This document shows positions 12,887-23,326 of a DNA stretch of 64,000 bases, piece by piece. How positions within the stretch are numbered: position 1 is the stretch's first letter; each line of letters starts with the position of its first letter. A model generated the notes under the pieces. It saw only the letters and a list, made by a program, of their open reading frames with translations, searched no databases and had not been told where the DNA came from. The DNA is taken from NCBI GenBank assembly GCA_030068075.1, contig CM057826.1, positions 49,010,558 through 49,074,557 on the forward strand. Direction: 5' to 3'. The position numbers and the translations under genes were made by a program. The DNA is from Paguma larvata. Its lineage: Eukaryota; Chordata; Mammalia; Carnivora; Viverridae.

Positions 12887-13083
12887 TGGGGTGCCTGGGG
12901 GGCAGCTAAATGTCTGACTTGGTTTCAGTTAAGGTCATGATCTCAAGGTTTGTGGGTTCAAGTCCCACATTAGGCTCTGTGCTGACAGAGTGGAGCCTGT
13001 TTAGGATTCTCTCTCTCTCCCTCTCTCTGGCCCTCTCCTGCTTGAGTGTGTGTGTGCTCTCTCTCTCTTAAAATAAATAAACT
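12887..13083 (+). mobile_element. Cat-type SINE, second of three in tandem
   Basis: GGGGTGCCTGGGG head with a small deletion, then the usual body and AATAAATAAAC tail. It abuts the short-form SINE before it. Confidence 0.87.
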
Positions 13084-13084
13084 A

Positions 13085-13322
13085 GGGGCATCTGGGTGGC
13101 TCAGTCGGTTAAGCATCTGACTTCAGTTCAGGTCATGATCTCGCAGTTTGTAGGTTCGAGCCCCATGTCAGGCTCTGTGCTGCCAGCTCAGAGCCTGGAG
13201 CCTGCTTCAGAATCTCTGTCTCCCTCTCTCTCTGTTCCTCCCCTGCTAACTCTCTGTCTCTTTCTCAAAAATGAGTAAACATCATAAATAAATAAATAAA
13301 ATAAACGTTAAAAAAAAAAAAG
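13085..13322 (+). mobile_element. Cat-type SINE, third of three in tandem
   Basis: GGGGCATCTGGGTGGCTCAG starts two bases after the previous tail. The AAATAAAT tail is long. Confidence 0.9.
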
Positions 13323-13639
13323 AATAAAGGGCATAACACTTAGAGGAAATCAGGAAGTCAGGAAGTGGGGGATCAGAGAAATGAGCAGGCAGTGTTGATC
13401 CATTGTGACGCTGTTGTGATGGGGAAACAAAGGGGGAGCACGTGCCCAAACATGAGGGAGGAGTCCTCGGCTGATCTGCTCCAGCCAGGCCCTGTCTCCA
13501 GCCTCCCTGCTTGCCCTCCTCCCTCCAGTGCTCCAGCACACAGCCCTTCCCACTCTCCTAACAAGCCATTTGCTTTCCTGCCTCTGAGCTACGCACATCC
13601 ACGTGCAAGAGTGCTGTCCCCCTTCCTTCTATCTCAGCC

Positions 13640-13689
13640 CTGTTTCTGTCCCTCTTATGTTCATTGCAGCTTAAATTATTGTATTGTGT

Positions 13690-13732
<43 letters not shown>

Positions 13733-13860
13733 GTTGTTTAACTGGCTATTTCCTCCCCGAAGAATCCATAAGTCCCCAGGGGACAGAGACAGGGTGTGTC
13801 TCATTCACTCCTGGATCCCAAACCCTGGGCACAGCCTGGCATAAGTGCTCTGTAAGTAGA
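13640..13860 (+). mobile_element. L2 3' end with internal (GT)n
   Basis: CCCAGGGGACAGAGACAGGG, TGGATCCCAAACCCTGGGCA and GCCTGGCATAAGTGCTCTGTAAG are L2 3' motifs. A (GT)n microsatellite (13685-13730) lies inside. Directly after the GGAA tract, 13985-14100 is L2-like in reverse. Confidence 0.55.
13685..13730. repeat. (GT)n microsatellite
   Basis: GT dinucleotides with one GTAT interruption, within an L2. Confidence 0.97.
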
Positions 13861-13978
13861 GAAGGAAGGAAGGAAGGAAGGATGGAAGGAGGGAGGGAAG
13901 GAAGGAAGGAAGGAAGGAAGGGAGGGAGGGAGGGGAGGGCGGAGGGAGGAGGGAAAGAAAAGAGGAAGGCAGGCAGGC
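13859..13978. repeat. (GGAA)n/(GGGA)n purine tract
   Basis: An interrupted GGAA array. GGAA cores can bind ETS-family factors, but nothing shows use here. Confidence 0.95.
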
Positions 13979-14434
13979 AAGGCTTGAAAAATCACTGGAG
14001 TTAAACACGCAAAGAGCAGCGGAGGGAAGACTATTCCAGGCACAGGGAATGGCTTGGGCAAAGGCTAGGAGCTGAGAGCTGAGAGAACACGGTGTCATCC
14101 GAAAATTTAAAGGAATGGAAGATGTGCAGCTATCTGTATTTGCTCTGTGCCCTCAGTCTGGCAGACAGGAGGTTCTCAGGAAGCCTGAAGGTGTCTCTGC
14201 TCTCCTCCATTCTGTGGATAGAAACTAGCAGAATAGCACAGGGCCTGGGAACTCCTGGGGTGGAACAGCGCCTCATTTGCACACCGCCACCCCATCCACA
14301 GCGCCTGGCATAGAACGGCACATTGTAGGTGCTCAATAGTTTGTGGATGTTGAATGATGCTGGAAGGACATTCCCCCCTCAGCTGAGAAAGTGACAGGAT
14401 TGGATAATTCCAGAATGTTAGCTCCAGCAAGGCA

Positions 14435-14570
14435 TTTACGGCTCAACCTGTACGTGCCATAAATGAGGAAACCGAGGCTAAGAGGGGAATGGATTCGGGC
14501 AAGCTCACACAGCAAGTCAGTGGCAGTGCTGGGATGGGAGCCCAGGTGTCCTGATTGCTGATTCAGAGCC
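14435..14570 (-). mobile_element. MIR
   Basis: AATGAGGAAACCGAGGCTAAG to CACACAGCAAGTCAGTGGC. Confidence 0.65.
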
Positions 14571-15184
14571 TCCCTCATCCTGTCCCCACTTCTTTCATTC
14601 CGCCTCCTTCCCTCTCCAGCTTCTGCCTTTCAAGATGTCAGAAACCAGCAGATTGGAGCCAACAGGAAATCCCTGAGTGCCTTTTACCAGGGTGAAGGCA
14701 TTATATTACAGGGAGGGCAGATGGGGCGACCCATTAGTGAGCTAACACTGAGTTCCTGTCCGTTCCATTAGTGCCTCAGATTAACCCATTAGCACCCAGT
14801 GGAAGCCAGAAACACAGGGACCCCAGAGGGACATGAGTCACAGAGTAAGCCAGCTTTGATGAGGCTGAGGGAGCAGAGTTGGAGGGATAGAAAAGGGGCC
14901 TATCCTCTTTCCTTGGAAAAGGTTTTCCTTAGAGAGGGTGCCCGATAGTGTCAGTGGTGACGAAGAGCAGGCAGGATTCAGAATTGAGGCACTTCGGAGC
15001 TCGAGGGAGCCAGCTGAGCTGACCCTTTGTACAGATGTGAAAGCTGAAGAGCAGAGAGAAGGAATTTGTTTCTGAGTCACTTACAGAGACCCCAGGGCTC
15101 CTGCCCATCACACTGCATTTACAGGACTCAAACATGCTACATTTTTAGCTATGGCTAAAAATATAGCCGCCCATTATGGGGACA
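14571..15184. other. No gene recognised
   Basis: CCATTAG occurs three times at 14730-14795, separated by 30-40 bp. That is the only pattern I noted. Confidence 0.45.
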
Positions 15185-15345
15185 CCGTGCTAACTGCTTT
15201 ACATACGTCATCACATTTTATTCTTCTGGCAACTCTGGGAGGTAGGCACTATTACCCCAATTTATATGGCAAAACTGAGGCTCAGACTGGTTAAGCAACC
15301 TGCCCAAAGTTGCACAGCTAACTCGTGGAAGCATCAGTGTTTGGA
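15185..15345 (-). mobile_element. MIR
   Basis: CTGCTTTACATACGTCATCAC and GAGGCTCAGACTGGTTAAGC. Confidence 0.75.
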
Positions 15346-15689
15346 CCCAGGCAGCCTGATCATCAAAGCCTTGTCTGTCATCTGCCATCCCGCTGAGCAG
15401 CAGCAATAGGCAGGACCACCATTTAACAAATGCTGTCTGCAAAGCCTTTCCCACCAGGAGATGATACTCTCATCCTGTCTTCCAGGTGGAAGATCCAGGC
15501 ACAGTGAAGCCAAGGAGCCCACCTCAAGTCGCCCAGACAAATACCATCAGAAAGAGGACACAAACCCATTTATCTCGCTCCAAAGGCTCTGGGCCACTCC
15601 ACTATGTGCATGTGACAGCCCCATACCAGGACAGCTGTGTAAACGTGCCTGCCTCTACGCTTGGTATCTAAACTGATCCTTCTGCTTGT

Positions 15690-16530
15690 TCATCTATTCA
15701 TTCACTCATTCAACGAACATGCTGAGTGCCTGCTCTGTCTTGCCAGGCCCTTGTTTCCAAGACTAATGGGATCCTAGCATTTCTGCAGCTTACATTCTAC
15801 CCGGGGACAAGCAATTCCAGTAGGGTAGAGACGAGCATTGGATTGATGCTCACTGATGGCATCATCTAGTCCTGGGGGATAGAGAAGGCCAAGCTGAGTC
15901 TTATGGGCCAATTGAGCATTTGTCCAGACAAAGAGAGGAACGGGGACCAGCCCAGCAGAGGCCCAGAGGTATAAGAGAGCTCCAATCTGAGCCACAGCTG
16001 GAGCTTTAGGTAGGATGGGAAGAGCAAGGTAGAAGTGGAGATTCAACAACACTGGAGAGAGGACTTGATGCTCAAGACAAGACATTGGAGAGGCGCCCGG
16101 GTGGCCCAGTTGGTTACACGTCCAACTCTTGATTTTGGCTCAGGTCATGATCTCCTGGTTTGTGAGTTTGAGCCGGGTGTCAGGGGATTATCTGTCTCCC
16201 TTTCTCTGCCCGTCCCCTTTCAAAGATAAATAAACATTTTTTAAAAAGACACTGCGGAACTGCTGCAGGATATGATGCATTTAGAAAGCTCAGGATCTGG
16301 AGGAAGAGTACGGGTGGGGACAGATGCCTAGAGGCTGGCTTGGTGGAGTTGCCAAGATAAGGAGGGCTTTGGTGCTGGATTAGATGTGTGAGGCCAGTTT
16401 CCTGCTGGGAGGACAGGCAGATGGAGGCGTGGGGGTGGGGGTGAGGAACCATGGAAGAGAAGTATGGAGAAGAGTCAGGTTCTAAGGACCTGTTGAGTAT
16501 GAGATGCCTGAAGGGCATCCAGTCAGCTCT
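15690..16530 (-). mobile_element. L2 fragment in reverse, interrupted by a SINE
   Basis: CATTCACTCATTCAACGAACATGC, GCAGCTTACATTCTACCCG and, past the SINE, GAGTATGAGATGCCTGAAGG are the reverse of L2. Confidence 0.55.
16091..16246 (+). mobile_element. Cat-type SINE, internally shortened
   Basis: GGCGCCCGGGTGGCCCAG head is followed by a shortened body and AATAAACATT tail. It splits an L2, with AAGACATTG/AAGACACTG on its flanks. Confidence 0.87.
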
Positions 16531-16599
16531 GTCCAGAGTCTGGCTGGAATTTCTGGCCTGGATTTCAGGCCTTCGTGACCTTAAGGTTTAGCAGACTCT

Positions 16600-16765
16600 A
16601 GACCTTCTACCACGTTCCACAATGTCCTCATCTGTAAAATGGGTAGTAACATTATGTCATAGAGTGGTAAAGATAACATGGATATCAAGTATATAACTGA
16701 TGCATAAAGCACTTTACATTGTCCCATGCTCATGGGGATGCCTAATAAAGGTTAGTTGAATAAAT
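16600..16765 (+). mobile_element. MIR
   Basis: GTCCTCATCTGTAAAATGGG to the 3' end GCCTAATAAAGGTTAG. Confidence 0.6.
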
Positions 16766-17493
16766 GTATGAATGGATGGTTATTTGGCTGTGGCTGCTAG
16801 AAGTTTTTTGGGAACAGAGATGATTTAAAAACACAAGGAACTTTCCCTCCCTCTTCACTATTCAGTGCTGGGTTGGGAGGGTCTGGGAGAAGTATAGTAA
16901 TGCAAATGACCATCTGATCTAGTTAGTCTCCTGAGAGCCTACCTCCCTGTGGTCAGATACCACAGGAAAGGAGACTACAACTTTACATCAGGTCAGGGAA
17001 CCCTGACAGCAAATATTTTAGGTGATAAGTGTCATGGGGGGCGGGGGGATGTGAGACAAGCTGTGGCTTCCATGCTGGGAGGGAGCCCTGGCATTTCAGT
17101 GGCACAGAGCTGGGGGAAAGGAACCGCTGAGCGAAGGCCCTAAGGCTGCAGGGGATTTAGTTTCACTTATTCCAAAAATACTTTCAAAGTGCCTCCCGTG
17201 TGCCAGGCTCTGTGCAAGGTGCAGAGTGCACATCAGAGGGCAATGCAGACACAGTTTCCTGCCCTTGTCAATAGTGTCGCCTCTGGCCCCTAAGAAGACC
17301 TTATGATTACCAGGAAAAGTGCCTCCTTTTGGCCCTACTAAGGTGACATTGAACCAAATGAGGTGAAGGAATGAGCTTCCCAGGCAGAAGAGACCACCAG
17401 TCAAGGGCCCTGTGGGGGAAAGAGCACGTAGAAGGAAGAGGGGGAAGGAAAGCCCACGTGGCTGAGTGGACCAGCAGGAGATGAGTCTGAGAG

Positions 17494-18082
17494 GGGCTAT
17501 GGTCTGAATGTTCTGGCCCCTCAAAATTCGTATGTCAAAATCCTAATCCCCAAGTGCTGAGTGCTGATAGTAGGAGGTGGGGCCTTTGGGACATACTTAG
17601 GTTATATGGCAGAGCCTTCACGAATGGCACTAGTGCCGAGAGAAAGGGGGCCCCTGAGAGACTCCTGGCCCCCTGCTGCCATGTGAGGATGCAGGAGAGG
17701 TCTGTGGCCCCTACCTGACAGTGCTGGCTCCCTGGTCTTGGACTTGCAGCCTCCAGAACTGTGAGAAATAAATTTCTGGGGCATCTGGGTGATTCAGTTG
17801 GTTGGGCGTCCGACTTCGGCTCAGGTCATGATCTCACCCACTGTTCTCGAGTTCAGGCCCCGTGTCAGGCTCTGTGCTGACAGCTCAGAGTCTGGAGCCT
17901 GTTTCAGATTCTGTGTCTCCCTCTCTGTCTCTGCCCCTCCCCCGCTTGTGCTCTATCTATCTTTCTCTCTCAAAGATAAATAAACATTAAAAAAAATTTA
18001 AAAAAAAGAAAGAAATTTCTGTCGTTGATAAGCCACCCAGTTTGTAGTATTTTGCTATAGCAGCCCTCAACAGACCATGATA
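17494..18082 (+). mobile_element. MaLR-type solo LTR (MLT1/MST class), interrupted by a SINE
   Basis: It begins TATGGTCTGAATGTTCTGGC and includes GGAGGTGGGGCCTTTGGG, CTGCCATGTGAGGATGCAG, CCTCCAGAACTGTGAGAAAT and, after the SINE, AAGCCACCCAGTTTGTAGTA, all landmarks of this old LTR class. No internal retroviral sequence is seen. Confidence 0.8.
17778..18007 (+). mobile_element. Cat-type SINE inside the MaLR LTR
   Basis: The duplication AGAAATAAATTTCTG / AGAAAGAAATTTCTG brackets it exactly within the LTR, giving the youngest layer of this nest. Confidence 0.92.
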
Positions 18083-18520
18083 AGAGGTCATAAGGCTCAG
18101 GTCATTAGGCCTTATGGGCCACTGAAGGAACTTTCGCTTGGAGACAAATGGGAGACATGGCAGGGTTTGAGCAGAGGCATGACTTGACCTGATAGGTCAC
18201 TCTGGCTGCTGTGTGAATAGACTGCAGGGGCTGGAGGAAGAAACAGAAATCAGCGATGAGGCTGTTGTGATCATCTAGGGGGAGGGTGCTGCTAGGGGCC
18301 AAGTGTCCAGACTTATGGGAGACGCGGACTCATTTGAAGTCTCCTGAGAGGCTGGTTGTCGCCATAGAAGGGAGGACAGGAATCAAAGATGACACCATGT
18401 TTGGGCGTGAGCAACTGTGTTGTGGATGCCATTGATGGCAGTGGGAGGACACAGGACATGGGGAGAGAGTCCTATCAACGTGAAAATAGCAAAGAGTCAC
18501 TTCGATAAATAAATGCTAGC

Positions 18521-18713
18521 TTTTTTTTTAAGTCTGTTTATTTTGAGGGGGGGAGGGGCAGAGAGAGAGGGAGGGAGAGAATCCCAAGCAGGTTCCATGT
18601 TGTCAGTGCAGAGTCAAAGCTGGATGTGGGGCTCGAACTCAGAAACTGTGATATCATGACCTGAGCCAAAACCAAGAGTCAGATGCTTAACTGACTGAGC
18701 TAGCAGACGCCCC
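18521..18713 (-). mobile_element. Cat-type SINE inside the L2
   Basis: A reverse copy ends GCTAGCAGACGCCCC. Flanks AAATGCTAGCTTT and AAATGTTAGCTTT are its target duplication. Confidence 0.9.
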
Positions 18714-19236
18714 TAAATGTTAGCTTTGAGATGACTACTAGACATCCACGTGTAGGGGTCAAGTTAGGGTTGGACCCCGGAGACGTCAGAACTGAAGACA
18801 TCAATGTGAGTATGATGGCCTGTGAGTGCTGCTTAGAGTCGCAGCCATCGGGCAAGTTCACTTAGAAGTGCCTTGATTGAAGAGAGAGTTCAAGGACCAC
18901 ATGTGAGGAGGGGGAGTGGGCATGCCATTTCAATGCCAAGTAGAGGAGGAACCTGTTTAGGAGATTGAGAAGGGTCAGCCAGTGAAGTACAAGGAAAACC
19001 ACGACATTTCTCTGGGAGAACAAAAGCTTTTCAAGAAAGCATTCCACGCAATAGGAAGTAATACACACAAAACAAATACTAGGGCGAGTCTGGGAAGGAT
19101 ATAACACTGAAGGAAGGGAGAAGGTGACTAAGAGACAATAGGTTGGAGGTCCAGATGAAGTTAACAAGATACTGGAGGGAAGAGCAGGGAAAAGGAGGGA
19201 GAGGAGGTGCTGGTCAAAGAGAATGAGGACCTCTTA

Positions 19237-19450
19237 GGGGCGCCTGGGTGTCTCAGTTGGTTAAGTGTCCCACTTCGGCTCAGGTCAAGATCTTGCAGTT
19301 TGTAGGTCTAGCCCTGTGTCGGGCTCTGTGCTGACAGCTCAGAGCCTGGAGCCTGCTTCAGATTCTGTGTCTCCCTCTCTCTCTGTCCCTCCCCGACTCT
19401 GGCTCTGTCTCTTTCAAAAATAAATAAACATTTAAAAAATTTTAAAAAAG
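19237..19450 (+). mobile_element. Cat-type SINE
   Basis: GGGGCGCCTGGGTGTCTCAG head and AATAAATAAACATT tail. It is complete. Confidence 0.9.
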
Positions 19451-19635
19451 AGTAATGCTGGAGGGGTTAAGGATACTTCCATGGAGGAAGTGGCTGAGGT
19501 GGGTGGATGGTGATAGGAGGAAGGGAGATGTCTGACCAGTGAGTCACTTTTAAGAAGTTTGCAGGAGAGAGTTAGTGTACGGATCAAAAGTAGGTTGTCC
19601 AAGATGGGCCAGTTTGGCAGATTGGTGATTTTAAA

Positions 19636-19847
19636 GATTTTTTTTCATGTTTTTTATTTATTTTGAGAGAGAGAGAGAGAGCATAAGCAGGGGAAGGGTA
19701 GAGAGAGAGGGAGAGAGAGAATCCTAAGCAGGCTCTGTGCTGTGCCACAGAGCCTAACTTGAGGCTCAATCCCACCAACCAGGAGATCATGACCTGAGGT
19801 GAAATAAGAGTCAGATGTTTAACCGACTGAGTCACCCAGGTGACCCT
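19636..19847 (-). mobile_element. Cat-type SINE with exact 13-bp duplication
   Basis: A reverse copy with TGGTGATTTTAAA at 19623-19635 and 19855-19867. Confidence 0.9.
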
Positions 19848-19869
19848 GGCATAGTGGTGATTTTAAATA

Positions 19870-20345
19870 AAAGTTACCAAAGAGACAGAGACAGCCTGTG
19901 CAAGTGAGACAGTCAGACCCTTCTCTGTCTCCCTTAAAGCAGGAAATAAAGCTACCACTAAAAGGCACCCTCCCTTATACCAGGAGGTAAAGAGACAGCC
20001 TTATCCAGAGATGGGAAACTTAAAGCCCAGAAGGCTATATAAACAAGCCTGTTACTTTTCATTAATTTCCCACCCCAGCCCAAATTCTGTTTAGCATTCC
20101 TTACTAAAGCTCCCAAGGTTAAATTTTCTTTGTCCAGTGGATTCCTCAGACTTACTCATTTTGTGTAAAAAGTATAAAAACTGCTTGCCTTGATCATTTC
20201 TTTGGGTCTCAACTTCACTATTGGGCCTCTAAGGACACGTCATAAAACTGTGATGTTTTTTCTCCTGCTAATCTATCCCGTGTAAATTTAACTCCTAGCT
20301 CCGCTGTTAGAGTTTGAAGGATAGAGGAAAAATGTTTTTTTCCCT
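19870..20345. mobile_element. LTR-like segment, unassigned
   Basis: The composition suggests an old retroviral LTR: TATATAAACAAGCC, AAAAAGTATAAAAACTGC, then TGGGTCTCAACTTCAC. I cannot name the family and the limits are uncertain. Confidence 0.35.
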
Positions 20346-20859
20346 TCAGTAACAAGTGGGGTTGTGGGCTGTCTAGACAGGTAGTAGTACGTCCACAGTG
20401 GACATAATGAATTCAGAAGGCAAAGGGAGGAGAAATGGGTTGCAAAGCTCCACAATGAGCAAGCAAGAGAGTGCCCTTACCCACCCACCCTCCCACGCCC
20501 TGATCTACTGGAGTGTGTGGGAAAATTAACAGCTTCCCACGAAGGGATTGTAAGGATGGGGTTCTGGGTGGGGTGGGCAGGTTTCTGGGCATGAAGGTGA
20601 AGGTAACGTGCGGAGAAGCTGAATATCCAGCAGTTTGCTGAAGACTGCAGGTCCCGAGGGCACCAGGGAAGGGTGGTCGCGGAAGGGGGGATATTTGGGT
20701 CAGATCAGTTGTGCAGAGCCTTGTGGCAGCCAGGGTCCAGGTGGACGCCCCGGGGACCTCGGGCTTGTGGAGGTGTAGGCTCTAACAGTTTCACAAACGA
20801 ACTCTGCGCGCACCTATCCTGAGCCACGCCCTTAATAAATGTTTGCTGTTAGGTTTCTT
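20346..20859. other. Flank of the CpG island, no gene recognised
   Basis: GC and CpG rise steadily toward the island. No exon can be supported. Confidence 0.45.
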
Positions 20860-21450
20860 ATTTCTGCAGGCTGCAACTGAAAGGAGCTTGCTGGACTCCC
20901 CGGGGCTGGTCCTCCCGGCTCCCCAGCGGGGGGAACGGGCTGGGGCGGGGCTCGGATTCCAGGTACGCACCCGGAGCTGCCCCCGGCCGCTCCCCCCGCG
21001 AGGAGCAGCGCCCGCGCTCCCCCGCCGCGCGCATGTCCCCGCTGCTCCGGAGCCCAGGGAGCGGGGCGTGTCTTCGTGCTTTGCAAAATAGAAAGACAAA
21101 AGACAGCTGGGCCGATCCCTCGGCCCACGTAGCCCCTGGCTAAGCGCGGCCTCTCCTAACGGCGGGCGGGACGCAGGGAGGCCAAACCCCAGGGCAGCGC
21201 GGAGGCGGGAGCCGGGGGGCGGCGGTGGGCTAGCCGAGGCACCTCCCCTTTTCCCGCCGGAGAGAGGCCTCCTCGGCCTCCCGCTTTCCCGGCACTGCGC
21301 CCTGCAGCCCCCGGGGCCCAACTGAACGGAAGAGGCCCCAGGAGCCCGAGGCGCCTCTCCCCCGGGAGCTGGCCCGCATCTGCCCGCGGGGAGGGAGGCT
21401 CCACCCCGCCCCCGCCCCAGACCTGGCTGCCCGCCAGGTACTAGGTGGCC
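20860..21450. promoter_or_regulatory. CpG island, 27 kb upstream of the FABP6 ileal promoter
   Basis: This is the only long GC-rich, CpG-dense stretch in the window, while flanking DNA is CpG-poor. It has GGGGCGGGGC Sp1-type boxes (about 20941) and several GCGC-rich blocks. Good splice-donor-like strings occur at 20962 (TTCCAG|GTACGC) and about 21437 (CGCCAG|GTACTA). Long open frames on both strands here reflect GC content and have no recognisable domain. It may mark an alternative upstream promoter; human FABP6 has a longer isoform with distant 5' exons, but I cannot assign one here. Confidence 0.6.
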
Positions 21451-21923
21451 TCGGGCAGGTTGCCTTCCGTCTCTGGGCCTCAGTTTTTCTCATCTAAAAA
21501 GAGGCGACTGAACCCCCATTTCTCCACGTTAGAGCGGTCTATGTAATGACTCGCCTTTTTCGGATTTGAAAATACCTTCCCTCGTGACCTTCAAATGGAC
21601 CCTGGGTTATTTTGGATGGCATTTATCCATCCTGCCTCCTTGGGGAGAGAGTTGTTGCTTTAGCTGTACTCAACTGTAGGGTCTGCACGCTTTCTATCCC
21701 CCCAGCCCCTGCTTTCTATAAAGAGCCAGAGAGTGACCATTTTAGTCTCTCTAGGCCCTACTGTCTGTCACAGTTACTCAATTCTGCCCTTGTAGTGAAA
21801 CCAGCCTTTAAACAAATGAGCCAGGTTGCTCCCATTAGACCTTAATGGCAGCTGAAATTTGAATTTCTTATAATTCTAACATCTCAAGAAATTTTTTATA
21901 TATTCTTTAAAAACGTAGAATCC

Positions 21924-22113
21924 AGGGTGCCTGGGTGGCTTAGTCAGTTAACCGTCAGACTTCAGCTCAGGTCATGATCTGTTTGTGAGTTCGGCCTGCA
22001 TCAGGCTCTGTGCTGATAGCCCAGACCCTGAAGCCTACTTCAGTTTCTGTGTCTCAATTTCTCTCTGCCTCTCTCTCTCTCTGAAAAATGAATAAACATA
22101 AAAAAAAAAAACA
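21924..22113 (+). mobile_element. Cat-type SINE
   Basis: GGTGCCTGGGTGGCTTAG head; the body lacks a few bases at the B-box; AATAAACAT plus poly(A) tail. Confidence 0.87.
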
Positions 22114-22561
22114 CAATAGAAACCATTCCGAGCTAGCAGACTGCACTAAAACAGGCAACTTGGCCACAGGCCTCAGTTGGCAACTCCCCTGGTTTACAGC
22201 TCAGGCTTTGTCATGTGAGTTATTGGGCTGGTTCTTTGGTGCTGCTGGAGCCGTTTCCTCATCTGCCAAATACTGATAAATTGCAGCATGACTGTTGGGA
22301 TGAAGTCACATCTCAACACATGAAGCTACTGCATGAATGATGTTATTCTTCATGTTGTAGCTGACATGTGTCCCCAATAGAACATAGGGACTTGGAGGAT
22401 AGGCCCCACATTCCCCCCATTTCCTGAGTGCGTACTATGTGATAACACTGTGCGAGGTACTCACCTTGCAATATCTCATTTAATTATCTCAGGCCTAGGA
22501 GACAGAAATTACATATTCCCATTTCACAGATAAGGAAACTGAGACTCAGAGCTGAGATTCC

Positions 22562-22639
22562 TTTTTAAGTTTATTTATTAATAATCTCGACACCTAATGT
22601 GGGGTTCAAACTCAAGACCCTGAGATCAAGAGTCACATG
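22562..22639 (-). mobile_element. Short-form CanSINE inside a MIR
   Basis: The reverse short form ends within CAAGAGTCACATG. CTCAGAGCTGAG occurs at 22545-22556 and 22640-22651, dividing a MIR (about 22420-22700). Confidence 0.8.
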
Positions 22640-23071
22640 CTCAGAGCTGAGGTTTGAACTGGGTAAGGTTGGCCTCCAGGGCCTCTATTCATCTTCCTTG
22701 TTTTCCTCTGAGCAAACTTAGAGGTATTTCATCTGGCTTTGTGACCTTAGACAGGACACTATTTTTCTGGATGTTTGTAATCTCTTTGGTCAAGAGACAA
22801 GAACTGACAATCTCTGGGCAACTGTCATTCATTGTCATTTTCCAGAAGAGAAAACCAAGGCTTGTAAAAGTTAAATGAGGACTGAAATTTGGGCCTACGT
22901 GACCCTGAAAGATGCTCTTTCTAATGCCAATAGCTAGAGTCACTGGTTGTACAGGCCCAAAATCCAGGAGCTTTCTAGGACTCCTCCCTTTCCTCAACCC
23001 ACGTCCAACATATTGGCAACTTATTTTCATTCATCCTCGAAAATATATCCTGAATCTTTGGGGCTGCTGTA

Positions 23072-23268
23072 ATTTTTTTTTTTTTAGTTTATTTATTTTG
23101 AGAGAGACAGAGTGCAAGTCGGGAGGAGCAGAGAAGGAGGTGGACAAGGATCCGAAGTGGGCTCTGTGCTGACGCAGTGAGCCCGATGCAGGGCTCGAAC
23201 TCACAAACCGTGAGATCATGACCTGAGTCAAAGTCACACTTTTAATTGACTGAGCCACCCAGGTGCCC
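23072..23268 (-). mobile_element. Cat-type SINE inside an L2
   Basis: A reverse complete copy. GGGGCTGCTGT and GGGGCTGTTGT on the flanks are its target duplication. Confidence 0.9.
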
Positions 23269-23304
23269 TGGGGCTGTTGTGATCTTTTAAAAGGGCAGAT
23301 CAAG

Positions 23305-23326
23305 CCCCCCCCCCCCCCCCGCCCCC
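23305..23326. repeat. Poly-C run
   Basis: Sixteen C, one G, then six C, within an L2. Sequencing error is possible in such runs. Confidence 0.9.

Larger units (their letters stand above)
17155..19060 (-). mobile_element. Old L2 LINE copy, broken by an LTR and SINEs
   Basis: The + strand shows the reverse of the L2 3' half: CAAAGTGCCTCCCGTGTGCC, then GAGCAGAGGCATGACTTGAC, TCACTCTGGCTGCTGTGTGA, the segment for the RT-encoding part (GATGACTACTAGACATCC), and TCAGCCAGTGAAGTACAAGG. It is diverged, with no open frame. A MaLR LTR (17494-18082) and a SINE (18521-18713) interrupt it, and the L2 resumes colinearly after each. Confidence 0.75.

Noticed and set aside
12767..13322. tRNA-like A and B boxes
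   Set aside because: They are the tRNA-derived heads of SINEs. No cloverleaf with an intact acceptor stem is present, so no tRNA gene is called.
20791..21321. 176-codon frame on the - strand over the CpG island
   Set aside because: GC-rich DNA produces long frames by chance on both strands. The product is Arg/Gly/Pro/Ala-rich without a domain, and no splice or start context singles it out.
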